Notes: generated from the letters alone by a model not told the origin. A stretch of 64,000 nucleotides of DNA from Paraliobacillus salinarum (GCF_014083865.1 NZ_JACEFA010000003.1:1-64000), one strand, 5' to 3'. Shown: positions 1 through 8,970, numbered from the stretch's first letter. Numbers and translations: made by a program.

Positions 1-175
1 TATGTTTTTTCCTCATTAATCCCTCCACTCCAAATTTCTCAAATACCTTTACCCATCTTTTTAATGGTGAACTGCTTTTCATACCGTGCTTCCTTGCTAA
101 TATATCATAACCCAATTTTCCATCTTGATATTCTTTTACTAGCATTAATTTAAATTGTTCACTATATTTAGCCAT
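1..175 (-). CDS. IS3-family transposase OrfA, N-terminal part
   Basis: Translating the minus strand from the ATG at 175 gives 58 residues starting MAKYSEQFKLMLVKEYQDGK and reaching GVEGLMRKK. This is the helix-turn-helix leader of IS3-family OrfA proteins (IS150-like group): a basic DNA-binding region with the pattern F-K-x3-V-x-E-Y-x-x-G, then L-x-R-W-V and FGVEGL. OrfA binds the terminal repeats, and full transposase normally arises by frameshifting into orfB. The gene is cut by the window edge, so its completeness is unknown. Confidence 0.8.
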   Translation of the reverse strand, partial: MAKYSEQFKLMLVKEYQDGKLGYDILARKHGMKSSSPLKRWVKVFEKFGVEGLMRKKH

Positions 176-182
176 AAAAATA

Positions 183-221
183 CACCCCAAAAGTTAGATT
201 TTCACTCTAACTTTTGGGGTG
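183..221. repeat. Perfect 16-bp inverted repeat at the IS end
   Basis: Bases 183-198 and 206-221 are exact reverse complements, separated by 7 bases. The hairpin lies just upstream of the orfA start and just inside the IS tip. In transcripts entering from either side it would form a strong stem. Such a stem can limit impinging transcription into the transposase gene or act as a terminator for the adjacent ABC gene (inference). Confidence 0.7.
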
Positions 222-247
222 CAGTACATAAAAGCAGCTCTTCTATT

Positions 248-2077
248 TTACAATGCATCTAACATATCGAATTGTGATTTAACTAAATCAAAATATTCGC
301 CTTGATAATGCATTAACTCATCATGATTACCTTGTTCCAGCACTTTACCGTGTTCCAGTACAATTATTTTGTCTGCCTCTCTAATAGTAGACAGTCGGTG
401 AGCAATCATTATAGCCGTTCTACCATGCAACAATTTTTTGAGGGCTTGTTGAATTCTCATTTCTGTTTCTGTATCAATACTTGCCGTTGCTTCATCTAAA
501 ATAAGAATTTTCGGATTAGCTAGCAACGCTCTTGCAAAAGATAATAATTGTCTTTCACCAGCTGATAAAATACTACCTCTCTCCTCAACCTCTGTGTCAT
601 ACCCTTCCGCTAAACGCATGATAAAGTTATGAGCACCAACAACCTTCGCTGCATCCATCACTTCTTTATCTGTTGCTTCTGGTCTACCAAAACGGATGTT
701 ATCCATAATTGTACCACTAAAAATAAATGTATCCTGAAGAACAACACTAATATTTTTTCTAAGACTATCTAATTTCATATCTCTCAGATCATTGCCGTCG
801 ATTTTGACACTTCCCTTTGTCGGGTCATAAAAACGACTAATTAAGTTGGCGATAGTTGATTTCCCTGATCCAGTGTGACCTACAAGTGCAATCGTCTCCC
901 CTGCTTTCATGTCCACTGAAATTTCATGTAATGCAATTCGATCATCATCATAAGAAAATTGAACATGATCAAATTCAATATGCCCCATCATGTCTGAGAA
1001 CTCTCGTGCATCTGGTTTTTCTTCCACATTTGGTTGTTCATCTAAAAATTCAAATATTCGTTCAGATGACGCCATTGCAACAAGCAACTGATTATAAATT
1101 TGACCTAGCCTTGAAATAGGCTCCCAAAACATTCCTAAGAAGAATGCAAACGAAACAAAATCACCTATTTCTATCGTTCCATTAATTATTAGATGCGCAC
1201 CATATGATATCAAGATTACTGTACCTATGGCATTACTCATTTCAACAAAGGGACCAAAATAGGCACTTTTTTTCATTGCTAGACGTTCTTTCTCAAAGTT
1301 ATCAGAGTTTACTCCATTAAAAAACTCTGTATTCTCTTTCTCTTGTGAAAAAGACTGGGTAATTCGAATCCCTTGTAAACTCTCATTTAAATGTGAATTT
1401 AAACGAGACTTCTGTATGCGTACATCTTGCCATGAACGTCGAATATTTCTTCGTAGCTTCGTTGAAATATAAAACATGATTGGCAAGATAACTAATACAG
1501 CAATAGCTAGTTGTGGACTCAATGAGAATAAAATAATAATTATCCCTACTAGCATGATGATGTCTGTTAATAAGTTGATAATACCATTAGTAAATAATTC
1601 TTGAAGCGAGTTTACATCATTTAGAATACGAACTAAAATCGAGCCTGCTGATCGTTTATCAAAAAAATTATGAGACAAACGCTGGACATGTGAAAAGAGT
1701 TGCTTTCTTAAATCATGTATTACTTTTTGTCCTAATATATTGACTAGCTTTATTCGATAACGATTTCCAACATAACTAATTAAATATAGAACAGAAATAA
1801 TAATTACTAAGTAAGACAATAGCGTAGTATCTTTATTAGCTATTGCTTCATCAATAACTACCTTACCAATTAAAATAGGTACAGCTAACCTTACAAGCGT
1901 AGAAACAAGCATTGCTAACATAGCTAGCGGTAAAATATTTTTGGCATATGGTTTAACATATGCAAGCAGCCTTGTCATCTGCCTCCAGTTGAAAGGTTTT
2001 TCGACTGCTTGATCTAACGGATAATAAAAACGTTTTAAATGTGTGCTTTTCTCTCTGTTTGTTTGTTGTTCTACCAA
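248..2077 (-). CDS. Heterodimeric ABC exporter, subunit 2 (YfiC-like)
   Basis: This is a 609-residue half-transporter with an N-terminal six-helix exporter domain (about residues 40-340) and a C-terminal ATPase. Visible motifs are Walker A GHTGSGKST (400-408), an altered signature LSAGE (504-508), Walker B ILILDE with catalytic Glu529, and the H-loop IAHRLS. It is encoded 15 bases downstream of another half-transporter and presumably pairs with it. The LSAGE here and the Asp in the partner's Walker B fit one degenerate and one active ATP site, as in BmrCD or YfiBC-type exporters. The start is TTG at 2077, 7 bases after AGGAGGG. Lengths of 583 and 609 resemble B. subtilis YfiB (573) and YfiC (604). 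The substrate is unknown; drug or lipid export is likely. Confidence 0.85.
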   Translation of the reverse strand: MVEQQTNREKSTHLKRFYYPLDQAVEKPFNWRQMTRLLAYVKPYAKNILPLAMLAMLVSTLVRLAVPILIGKVVIDEAIANKDTTLLSYLVIIISVLYLISYVGNRYRIKLVNILGQKVIHDLRKQLFSHVQRLSHNFFDKRSAGSILVRILNDVNSLQELFTNGIINLLTDIIMLVGIIIILFSLSPQLAIAVLVILPIMFYISTKLRRNIRRSWQDVRIQKSRLNSHLNESLQGIRITQSFSQEKENTEFFNGVNSDNFEKERLAMKKSAYFGPFVEMSNAIGTVILISYGAHLIINGTIEIGDFVSFAFFLGMFWEPISRLGQIYNQLLVAMASSERIFEFLDEQPNVEEKPDAREFSDMMGHIEFDHVQFSYDDDRIALHEISVDMKAGETIALVGHTGSGKSTIANLISRFYDPTKGSVKIDGNDLRDMKLDSLRKNISVVLQDTFIFSGTIMDNIRFGRPEATDKEVMDAAKVVGAHNFIMRLAEGYDTEVEERGSILSAGERQLLSFARALLANPKILILDEATASIDTETEMRIQQALKKLLHGRTAIMIAHRLSTIREADKIIVLEHGKVLEQGNHDELMHYQGEYFDLVKSQFDMLDAL

Positions 2078-2092
2078 TTGCTTCCCTCCTTT

Positions 2093-3844
2093 TTAACCCG
2101 ATATATTCATTATCTCTTCTTTATCTTGATATTGAATGTCATAGATTCGTTGATATGGGCCATTATTTTCAACTAATTCTTCATGTTTACCCTGTTCAAT
2201 TATTTGCCCTTCCTCTAGCACCAATATTTCATCTGCATGCTTTAAAGATGAGATGCGGTGCGCAATGATAAATGTCGTTCTACCCTGCATAACTTCTTTT
2301 AGAGCTTTTTGAATTTTAAATTCTGTTTCCATATCTACAGCCGAAGTCGCATCATCCAAGATTAAAATTTTTGGATCAATTAAAATCGCTCTGGCAATAG
2401 CGATACGTTGTTTTTGCCCCCCAGAAAGACCCATTCCTCTTTCGCCGAGCATCGTCTCATATCCATTTGGCATTTCCATAATAAAATCATGAGCTTGCGC
2501 GCGTTTCGCTGCCGCAATTATATCTTCCATTTTCGCTTCAGGATTTCCATATGCAATATTCTCTTTAATCGTTGTTGAAAACAAGAACGATTCTTGTAAA
2601 ACAAAGCCAATTTGCTTTCTTAAAAATTTCAAACTATAGTTTTTCGTTGACTGCTCATCAATATAGACATTTCCTTTTACTGGATCATAAAATCTAGTCA
2701 TTAATTGTGTAATACTTGTTTTTCCAGCACCGGTTGCACCAATTAAGCCCATTACTTTTCCTGGAGGGGCGTCAAATGAAATATCCTTTAGAGCTTTATC
2801 ATCTTCATCGACATACTTTAATGTGACATGATCAAACCTTACATGTCCTTTGATTTCACCAGATGAAATCGCATCTTCTTTTTCCTGTGTATCTTCTTCT
2901 GCTTCTAATATTTCTAACAACCTTTCTCCTGCTGCTTTTGCTTGGGAAAATTGGTTTACAATAAATCCTAGTTGGACAAGTGGACCTAATATATAATTCA
3001 CTAAACTGAAAAAGGCGATTAGCTTACCTAATGATAAATCACCATTCATTACTAAAAATCCACCATAAATAAGTAATGCAACCATTGAAACGTTACCAAT
3101 AAACTCCATAAACGGGAAGTATTTCGCCCAAATATTAGATGTCTTTATATTCACTTCACGATAATTTTCATTATTTACAGTAAAACGATCAATTTCAAAA
3201 TCTTCCTTAGATAAGGATTTAACCGTATTCATCCCACTAACATTTTCTTGTATACGGGTATTTAATTTACCTAATGACTTTCTGACTGTACGAAACGCTG
3301 GATGTACTTTCTGATCGAACTTATAAACAACAACCGCTAAAAATGGCATAGCTGCCATTGTCACTAACGCTAAAGGAACAGAGTAAAAGAACATGACAGA
3401 CAAGCTAATTACGATTAGTAATACAATCCGAATTAGTTCTTTTAAACCAGCTGCTAAAAAGAATTTGAATCCTTCTACGTCCATTGTTAAACGAGACATT
3501 AAATCTCCTGTTCGCGCATTATCATAATAAGTAAAAGAAAGTCGTTGTAGCTTTTTATATAATCCATCTCTTAAGCTATAAACTGATGATACTCCAAACA
3601 AGTCTCCTAGATACTGCTGTGTAAAATTCGAAATACCTTTTATAACCATAATTAAAATAAAACCTATTGCTAAGTATGGTATTAAACTGTACTGCTCTTT
3701 TAATACAACATCATCTATCGTAATTTGTAATATTATTGGATAAACAACAGTGATCGCTGTAACTAAAATAACGAAAAATAATGAAGCAAAAAAATATTTC
3801 TTATAAGGCCAATAAAATTGCTTTAGTTTTTTGAAGGTTTCCAA
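2093..3844 (-). CDS. Heterodimeric ABC exporter, subunit 1 (YfiB-like)
   Basis: This is a 583-residue ABC half-transporter and the first gene of the two-gene exporter operon. The membrane domain spans roughly residues 15-300. The ATPase has Walker A GATGAGKTS (369-377), an intact signature LSGGQ (473-477) and a Walker B reading ILILDD, so the usual catalytic Glu is Asp498. That substitution marks the non-catalytic member of heterodimeric exporters. The start is TTG at 3844, 7 bases after GAGGAGGG, and the downstream partner follows after 15 bases. No regulator gene lies next to it. The transported compound cannot be deduced from sequence. Confidence 0.85.
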   Translation of the reverse strand: METFKKLKQFYWPYKKYFFASLFFVILVTAITVVYPIILQITIDDVVLKEQYSLIPYLAIGFILIMVIKGISNFTQQYLGDLFGVSSVYSLRDGLYKKLQRLSFTYYDNARTGDLMSRLTMDVEGFKFFLAAGLKELIRIVLLIVISLSVMFFYSVPLALVTMAAMPFLAVVVYKFDQKVHPAFRTVRKSLGKLNTRIQENVSGMNTVKSLSKEDFEIDRFTVNNENYREVNIKTSNIWAKYFPFMEFIGNVSMVALLIYGGFLVMNGDLSLGKLIAFFSLVNYILGPLVQLGFIVNQFSQAKAAGERLLEILEAEEDTQEKEDAISSGEIKGHVRFDHVTLKYVDEDDKALKDISFDAPPGKVMGLIGATGAGKTSITQLMTRFYDPVKGNVYIDEQSTKNYSLKFLRKQIGFVLQESFLFSTTIKENIAYGNPEAKMEDIIAAAKRAQAHDFIMEMPNGYETMLGERGMGLSGGQKQRIAIARAILIDPKILILDDATSAVDMETEFKIQKALKEVMQGRTTFIIAHRISSLKHADEILVLEEGQIIEQGKHEELVENNGPYQRIYDIQYQDKEEIMNISG

Positions 3845-3929
3845 TCTCTTACCCTCCTCTTTTTTTTATTTTGTAATTACAAATATATCGAGTTCCGAAA
3901 TAAATATCTACCCATCTGCTCTAATTTTT

Positions 3930-3949
3930 CTGATTTTTTTAAAAATCAG
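3930..3949. promoter_or_regulatory. AT-rich palindrome between divergent ABC and mscS genes
   Basis: A 20-bp palindrome (CTGATTTTT, two bases, AAAAATCAG) sits in the intergenic region that must hold both divergent promoters. It could be a regulator binding site, but no regulator is known for it. AT-rich palindromes also occur by chance in DNA of this composition. Confidence 0.3.
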
Positions 3950-4096
3950 CCTTAAGACTGATAAATTTTTAACTAATTGTAAATTTTTTCATGAATAAAC
4001 GTTTTCCAAAATGGGTATAGGTTGAATATCGCATCGTAATATAGTAAATTATCAACGGGGAATTTTTATTTATGACAACAGAAAGGGAGATTGTAC

Positions 4097-4924
4097 ATGA
4101 CAGTTTTTGGAGTAGATTTAAGCAATTTTGTGGACACATACATGGCTATAGCTATTAAAATACTGATTTTGATCATAGCATATGCAATTATTAACCCACT
4201 AGGTAAGAAAGTAATATCAAAAACATTAAGAAGAACAATGAAGAAAGATCGAATCTCTGAAGGAAGAATAAAAACGTTAGAGAAGCTACTCATCAATATA
4301 TATTCATATATATTAATTTTTATCTTTATTACAATGTTGTTTGGAATCTTCGACTTAGATTTAGGACCACTTCTAGCAACAGCTGGTGTATTAGGGCTTG
4401 CGATTGGATTTGGAGCTCAAGGATTAGTAAGTGATATTGTTACCGGTTTTTTCATTTTGTTAGAAAAACAAATTGAAGTAGATGAATATGTAAGTACAGC
4501 AGGGTATAGTGGCATTGTTGAAGAAGTAGGCTTACGTACAACAAAAATTCGGAGCTTCGATGGAACATTGAATTTTATTCCAAATCGTTTCATGGAAGGG
4601 GTAAGTAACCACTCACGCGGAACGATGCGTGCACTTGTAGATATCGGTATCAGTTATGATGATAATATTGATCACGCAATGGGTGTGCTTCAAAAAGTTT
4701 GTGATGAATTTCAACAGGATGAGCGCTTTGTTGAGGGGCCAGATGTGTTAGGCGTTCAAAGCTTTGGTTCTTCTGATGTTGTGCTACGCGTATTAGGGAA
4801 AACAGTCAATATGGAACAATGGGCTGCAGAACGTGACATTAGAAAACGTATTAAAGAGGAATTTGATGCAAATGGTATTGAAATTCCATTCCCACATCAA
4901 GTTAACATAACAAAACAAGCTTAA
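4097..4924 (+). CDS. Small-conductance mechanosensitive channel (MscS family, YkuT-like)
   Basis: A 275-residue membrane protein that relieves turgor on hypo-osmotic shock. It has three N-terminal membrane segments, with helices at about 15-35 and 70-90 and the pore helix in GLAIGFGAQGLVSDIVTGF, whose Gly/Ala packing is typical of MscS TM3. A beta domain (DEYVSTAGYSGIVEEVGLRTT) and an alpha/beta C-terminal domain ending at the IPFPHQV motif follow. The ATG at 4097 is chosen over a TTG two codons earlier because GAAAGGGAGA ends 6 bases before it. It is convergent with ykuS and shares a hairpin terminator with it. In B. subtilis ykuT also lies beside ykuS and ykuR. Confidence 0.88.
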   Translation: MTVFGVDLSNFVDTYMAIAIKILILIIAYAIINPLGKKVISKTLRRTMKKDRISEGRIKTLEKLLINIYSYILIFIFITMLFGIFDLDLGPLLATAGVLGLAIGFGAQGLVSDIVTGFFILLEKQIEVDEYVSTAGYSGIVEEVGLRTTKIRSFDGTLNFIPNRFMEGVSNHSRGTMRALVDIGISYDDNIDHAMGVLQKVCDEFQQDERFVEGPDVLGVQSFGSSDVVLRVLGKTVNMEQWAAERDIRKRIKEEFDANGIEIPFPHQVNITKQA

Positions 4925-4933
4925 TTAAAAAAT

Positions 4934-4966
4934 AAAAGTGGTTTCTGATTTCAGAAACCACTTTTT
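4934..4966. terminator. Bidirectional terminator between mscS and ykuS
   Basis: A perfect 15-bp stem (4934-4948 with 4951-4965) has a 2-base loop, A-rich on the left arm and T-rich on the right, so it can work for both convergent genes. Confidence 0.9.
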
Positions 4967-4968
4967 CA

Positions 4969-5208
4969 TTAGAATCGAGAGTCAACTTGTTGACAAACAG
5001 CATCAGCAGTCATTCCATTCGCATTAATGACCGCACCTTTGTATCCCGTATCTTGCATACCCATTACATTCTTATCTTGACCTGAAATAACACAACAATC
5101 GCATCCATTGACATCTGCTTCTTGTTTTAAATCAACAACCTCATATCCTTTTTGTTGTAATGCATCCTTTACATCCGTTAGTGTACCTTCAACTCCAACA
5201 CGCTTCAA
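4969..5208 (-). CDS. ykuS: UPF0180 family protein YkuS
   Basis: A protein of 79 residues in the conserved UPF0180/YkuS family, whose function is unknown. The sequence KRVGVEGTLTDVKDALQQKG followed by a Cys-rich GCDCCVISGQDKNVMGMQD block is the family signature. Family members usually begin at M-x-x-I/V-GVE. The TTG at 5208 fits that start and lies 6 bases after GGAGGG, whereas the ATG at 5214 abuts the Shine-Dalgarno sequence with no spacing. The gene is followed by ykuR-like and dapH genes, as in B. subtilis. No catalytic role can be assigned. Confidence 0.88.
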   Translation of the reverse strand: MKRVGVEGTLTDVKDALQQKGYEVVDLKQEADVNGCDCCVISGQDKNVMGMQDTGYKGAVINANGMTADAVCQQVDSRF

Positions 5209-5293
5209 ATTCATCCCTCCATTTCTATTTTAAATCAAGCTTAGTTTAAGCTTCACTAATACATTCTATTCAAAATAGAAATGAAACAGATAG

Positions 5294-6409
5294 TTACAAT
5301 TGGCGGATAGTTGATTCAACAATAGCTACACCTTTAATTAGTGCCGCTTCATTAGGTTCTAATTTACTATGATGCAAACCATATTTAGATTCTACCCCTA
5401 ACCAAAACATAAACCCAGGAATATCTCGCAAAAAGTAGCCAAAATCTTCTCCAGTCATTGCTGGATTTGCTTCTTGATAAGTTAAGTCAGAGTTATTTAC
5501 AATTTCTTCAAACTTCGAAACATAACTTTCATTATTAAACACTTGATAATAATTAGATCCATAGTCAATTTGTATACTACAATGATGACTCTGTTCAAAT
5601 CCTTTCGTTAGTCGTTCAATTGCCTTTTTCACGTCACTGATCGCTGATGGTTCTCCTGTACGAATGGTCCCTTCAAGACGTGCTTTTTCGGCAATTACAT
5701 TTTGCACCGTTCCACCAGTAATCTTTCCAATTGTGATAACACTACTATCTATAGGGTTCACCTGTCTTGCTACGATGTGCTGTAGCTGTATCACAAATGT
5801 ACTTGCAGCAACTACCATATCATGTGTTAGATGCGGATAAGCAGCATGACCACCTTTGCCGGTAAAATCTATGAAAAGCTCACTCGTATTAGCAAAAAGC
5901 AATCCCGGTCTTGTTGATACGGTTCCAACTGGCAGCTCCGGTGCAATATGCAGTCCAAAAATAACATCAGGCTTTACTGCTTGAAACTCCTTAGACTGTA
6001 ACATTGGTAATGCACCACCAGGACCTTCTTCTGCTGGTTGAAAAATAAATAATACATCGTCATCGATTGGATCATTAGCTAATCGTTCTAAAGCCGCTAA
6101 AGCGATGGTCATATGAAAATCATGTCCACACGCATGCATTTGACCTCGATGCTGAGAAGCAAAATCTAAATTAGTTTCTTCTTTAATCGGTAATCCATCT
6201 ATATCAGCTCGATAACCAATTACCTTTGATGGATTTCTACCCGAAACTTTTACTAAAATTCCTGTTTTCCAAATAGTAATTTCTAAATTTTGTTGATTAA
6301 AGTTTTTAATTTCAGCTAATAAATATGCTTGTGTTTTAAATTCCTTAAATCCTAATTCAGGAATTTGATGTAACTCTCGCCTAATTTGCTTTAATTGTTC
6401 TATGTTCAT
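5294..6409 (-). CDS. ykuR: N-acetyldiaminopimelate deacetylase (YkuR)
   Basis: An M20-family amidohydrolase of 371 residues that removes acetate from N-acetyl-LL-diaminopimelate, the last step of the acetylated branch to LL-DAP for lysine and peptidoglycan. Metal-site elements are HACGHDFHM, the Glu pair in PAEEGPGGA and the C-terminal HHSK. The dimer-domain motif GHAAYPH is also present. The start is placed at ATG 6409, behind GAGGTTGAG; the ATG at 6427 has no ribosome binding site, and the B. subtilis protein also starts near [17 protein letters not shown]. It lies directly downstream of dapH, and patA is about 3 kb away, so all three acetyl-pathway enzymes are in this window. Confidence 0.92.
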   Translation of the reverse strand: MNIEQLKQIRRELHQIPELGFKEFKTQAYLLAEIKNFNQQNLEITIWKTGILVKVSGRNPSKVIGYRADIDGLPIKEETNLDFASQHRGQMHACGHDFHMTIALAALERLANDPIDDDVLFIFQPAEEGPGGALPMLQSKEFQAVKPDVIFGLHIAPELPVGTVSTRPGLLFANTSELFIDFTGKGGHAAYPHLTHDMVVAASTFVIQLQHIVARQVNPIDSSVITIGKITGGTVQNVIAEKARLEGTIRTGEPSAISDVKKAIERLTKGFEQSHHCSIQIDYGSNYYQVFNNESYVSKFEEIVNNSDLTYQEANPAMTGEDFGYFLRDIPGFMFWLGVESKYGLHHSKLEPNEAALIKGVAIVESTIRQL

Positions 6410-6494
6410 ATGCTCAACCTCATTCATAATCTAATATTAGATATGATAAAAGCAGGAGAATATTATCTCCTGCTCAATTATCATCTACCTTACA

Positions 6495-7217
6495 TTATTC
6501 TTCATCAAGCTTACGTAATGCTTGCATAACTTCTGTTTTTGCTTTCGTTTGATCATCAATTTTCTTTATCATTCTTGCAGGTGTGCCAGCAACTACTGTG
6601 TGAGGCTCAACATCTGATGTGACGATTGCGCCCGCAGCAACTACTGCTCCTTCTCCAACGGTTACTCCTTCAAGAACTACTGCATTTGCCCCAATTACAA
6701 CACCATCTTCAATGACAACCGGTTTTGCTGAAGGTGGTTCAATTACTCCAGCTAGAACAGCACCTGCTCCAACATGGCAATTCTTACCCACTGTAGCTCT
6801 TCCACCAAGCGTAGCATTCATATCAATCATTGTTCCTTCACCGATAACAGAACCAATGTTGATCATCGCACCCATCATGATCACTGCTCCATCTCCAATT
6901 TCCACTTGGTCGCGAATAACAGCACCTGGTTCAATTCTAGCATTAATTCCTTTTAGATCTAATAAAGGAATAGCAGAGTTTCTACGATCATTTTCTAACA
7001 CGTAATCCTGAATTTGTTCTTTATAAGTATTTAAAGCATTATTTATTACTTTCCATTCGCCAAAAAGCACGCCTGTATTTGATTGAACAAAAGCCTGAAT
7101 TTCTTGATCAAAATCTATTTGATCTAAGTTTTCACCCTTCACATATACTTTTACTGGTGTAGACTTTGTACTATTAGAAATAAAAGAAATTATTTCCTTT
7201 GCATCCATCATGTTCAT
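6495..7217 (-). CDS. dapH: Tetrahydrodipicolinate N-acetyltransferase
   Basis: A 240-residue acyltransferase of the left-handed beta-helix type that acetylates tetrahydrodipicolinate with acetyl-CoA, committing it to the acetyl-DAP branch. The N-terminal domain [20 protein letters not shown] matches the DapH leader. It is followed by hexapeptide repeats ([48 protein letters not shown]) and the catalytic His in NCHVGAG. The ATG at 7217 is preceded by GGAGG at 8 bases, so the upstream ATG at 7235 is not used. ykuR follows after 85 bases and cbpB lies 71 bases upstream without an obvious terminator, which suggests cotranscription. Confidence 0.95.
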   Translation of the reverse strand: MNMMDAKEIISFISNSTKSTPVKVYVKGENLDQIDFDQEIQAFVQSNTGVLFGEWKVINNALNTYKEQIQDYVLENDRRNSAIPLLDLKGINARIEPGAVIRDQVEIGDGAVIMMGAMINIGSVIGEGTMIDMNATLGGRATVGKNCHVGAGAVLAGVIEPPSAKPVVIEDGVVIGANAVVLEGVTVGEGAVVAAGAIVTSDVEPHTVVAGTPARMIKKIDDQTKAKTEVMQALRKLDEE

Positions 7218-7288
7218 TATACATACCTCCAACATACGTTTCTTTTTTTACAACTCTATCAGAATAACATAAGCATTGACAAGTTATT

Positions 7289-7753
7289 TCATTTATCATT
7301 TAGTTGAAATAAAGCTTTATTAAGATGCAAATATTTATTTAGTTGCTTTAAAATTGCTCTTCTTGTTAAAATCCCATCAAAATACCCTTCATCATCCACA
7401 ACACAGACAAATGGATAATCAATGACTGTTTTTAAGCATGTGAAGAAGTCGTCTTCTCTATTTAAACATGGAATAGTCTTGTTCATTACCTCGTGGACTT
7501 CAATCTCACTTAGTTTCTCCATTTCGAACCTTTCCAAACCAAGGATTCGATTTAAAATGACGTTCTTTCCAATTGTGCCTTTAAATTTATAGGATGTATC
7601 TAACACTGGAACAGCTGAATATCCCGATTTGACAAGGATCAACAATGCATGCTCAAGGGGATTATTCATTTGAACGTGAGCTACTTTCTCAGAAGCTATC
7701 ATTAAGTGTTCTGCTTTCAAATCTAATAAAGTTAATTCTTGTATATTATTCAT
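7289..7753 (-). CDS. cbpB: CBS-domain c-di-AMP-binding protein CbpB (YkuL)
   Basis: A 154-residue protein consisting of two CBS domains and little else, matching B. subtilis YkuL/CbpB (147 residues). Landmarks are MIASEKVAHVQMNNPLEHAL, GYSAVPVLD and a second domain ending FDGILTRRAILKQLNK. In B. subtilis and Listeria this protein binds cyclic di-AMP and, when free, stimulates the (p)ppGpp synthetase Rel. The chosen ATG (7753) has GGGAG at 8 bases. A longer reading from GTG 7816 would put the start almost on the predicted transcription start and has no ribosome binding site. Its position directly upstream of dapH is a detail of this genome. Confidence 0.9.
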   Translation of the reverse strand: MNNIQELTLLDLKAEHLMIASEKVAHVQMNNPLEHALLILVKSGYSAVPVLDTSYKFKGTIGKNVILNRILGLERFEMEKLSEIEVHEVMNKTIPCLNREDDFFTCLKTVIDYPFVCVVDDEGYFDGILTRRAILKQLNKYLHLNKALFQLNDK

Positions 7754-8065
7754 ACCTTTCACTCCCTTTACTAACAGCTGAAGGAGTTCTTCATACTGAT
7801 CATTCATCAGAATCACACATACAATAATATTTTAGCATATTTATGTAACTTAAACCAACTTTCGGCATATGAGAATAACATCTTTTTTCTATACATTTGG
7901 AAAGCGGAGAAAATTCTCTCTTACTTATATAGTTTTTTCAACTAGAAAATGTTAGAATAATGGTCAATTAGAAAAACTTGCTTTTTTAAATACATATGAA
8001 TTAGTGTTTATTAACTATATTGAGCAGTCTGGAAACATCGTTTAAAAGGAAGGGAGGTTTCATTA
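7754..8065. other. Intergenic region between divergent cbpB and ykyB
   Basis: This 312-base AT-rich gap holds the predicted cbpB promoter at 7829-7858 and the ykyB ribosome binding site (GGAAGGGAGG, 8048-8057). No RNA gene, further coding region or riboswitch-like structure was recognised. Confidence 0.6.
7829..7858 (-). promoter_or_regulatory. Predicted SigA promoter of cbpB
   Basis: Read on the minus strand, TTGGTT (7858-7853) and TAAAAT (7834-7829) are separated by 18 bases. Transcription would begin near 7822, upstream of the cbpB start chosen at 7753. Confidence 0.55.
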
Positions 8066-8530
8066 ATGAATATTGCAAGTGAGGAAGACTTGGATCAAAT
8101 CGCCAAGGCTTTATTTGTTATTAATCGTCATGCTAAAACAGCACTTAATCCAAGAGAACTATATAATTTAAAAAAACGCGCAATTATTGAATTACTTAAA
8201 AATGGTGACGCACAAAAAATTGGATTACATTATTCTGATCATCCAAAATTAAGCCACCAGCACTCCACTCTTCTTGTCAAGGTGGGTAGCTATTATTTCC
8301 ACATACTACCTAACAAACAGGATTTTAAAGAAGTTAAACATTTAGGGAAAACAGATAAAAACTATAGAAACCCAAAAACAAAAATGTCTCTAACACAGGC
8401 GAAAAAAATTATATGTTGTTATTTAAAAATTGATATACCTAAGCAAAAAAGAACTTATTCTTCCTATTACACTCCTTCTTCTTTAGGTAGTTGGAACACA
8501 TCTTATTTTAAGAAAAGACGAAAAAGATAA
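8066..8530 (+). CDS. ykyB: YkyB family protein
   Basis: A 154-residue conserved Bacillaceae protein of unknown function. Recognisable family blocks are INRHAKTALNPRELYNLKKRAI, the KIGLHYSDHPKLSHQHS region, SYYFHILPNKQDF and YRNPKTKMSLTQAK. The C-terminus is basic (KKRRKR), and no membrane segment is visible. In B. subtilis ykyB lies in the same yku neighbourhood, so synteny supports the assignment. The start ATG 8066 follows GGAAGGGAGG at 8 bases. The gene appears monocistronic and converges on a small membrane-protein gene 2 bases away, with no hairpin in between. Confidence 0.9.
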   Translation: MNIASEEDLDQIAKALFVINRHAKTALNPRELYNLKKRAIIELLKNGDAQKIGLHYSDHPKLSHQHSTLLVKVGSYYFHILPNKQDFKEVKHLGKTDKNYRNPKTKMSLTQAKKIICCYLKIDIPKQKRTYSSYYTPSSLGSWNTSYFKKRRKR

Positions 8531-8532
8531 TG

Positions 8533-8898
8533 CTACCTTCGTTTTAAATAGACTAACAACAACTGTGTGACACGTATAATCATAACAATAATACCAAGTG
8601 AAACAATAGACAATAGCATGATAGAAATGGAACTAGGAATTACATCTATATGCTGTTGGTTTTGCATCGTTAACATGATATTTAAGAACAGCAAAATAGT
8701 TATTACATAAGTTGTGAAGTAATTCCAACCTAATCGCTGAAGCAGTCGAATGACTGGTTTAATGATGAAATATAATGTTATAAGAAGTACTACAAATATA
8801 ATAAACCAAAGCTGTTCTTTCTCCATCAAAAGAAATGTCGTGTTTAGCTTGTCAATCCAACTGGCCAACAAGTAGAAAGGCATTTTAATAGAAATCAT
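8533..8898 (-). CDS. Hypothetical membrane protein
   Basis: A 121-residue protein with three predicted membrane helices (about residues 31-47, 62-78 and 91-115), positive charges at RLLQRLGW and a C-terminal KRR. The family is not recognised. It is separated from the patatin-like gene by about 70 bases and from convergent ykyB by 2 bases. A second in-frame ATG lies five codons downstream, so the N-terminus is uncertain. Codon use looks like that of its neighbours. Confidence 0.6.
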   Translation of the reverse strand: MISIKMPFYLLASWIDKLNTTFLLMEKEQLWFIIFVVLLITLYFIIKPVIRLLQRLGWNYFTTYVITILLFLNIMLTMQNQQHIDVIPSSISIMLLSIVSLGIIVMIIRVTQLLLVYLKRR

Positions 8899-8970
8899 TA
8901 CTACTTCTCCTTACTATATCATTATTATGATTATAGTATTCACTAGTAAATTGGCATTTATTCTTGATTA

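Larger units (their letters stand above)
1..228 (-). mobile_element. End of an IS3-family insertion sequence (partial)
   Basis: The region holds the first part of an IS3-type transposase orfA reading leftwards, preceded by a terminal inverted-repeat-like end (TGTACTGCACCCC, read on the minus strand from about 228). The rest of the element lies beyond the left edge of the window, so neither its far end nor target duplications can be seen. The element stops about 20 bases after the stop codon of the neighbouring ABC transporter gene. Confidence 0.75.

Noticed and set aside
856-1119. Open frames opposite the ABC exporter genes (856-1119, 2041-2268)
   Set aside because: Shadows of strongly conserved ATPase and linker codons on the other strand.
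6619-7005. Open frame of 128 codons opposite dapH
   Set aside because: Antisense shadow of the hexapeptide-repeat codons; composition is Pro/Ala/Thr-rich, with no ribosome binding site or family resemblance.
7754-7816. GTG start for cbpB at 7816
   Set aside because: No ribosome binding site; it would lie only about six bases after the predicted transcription start, and the ATG at 7753 fits the family length.
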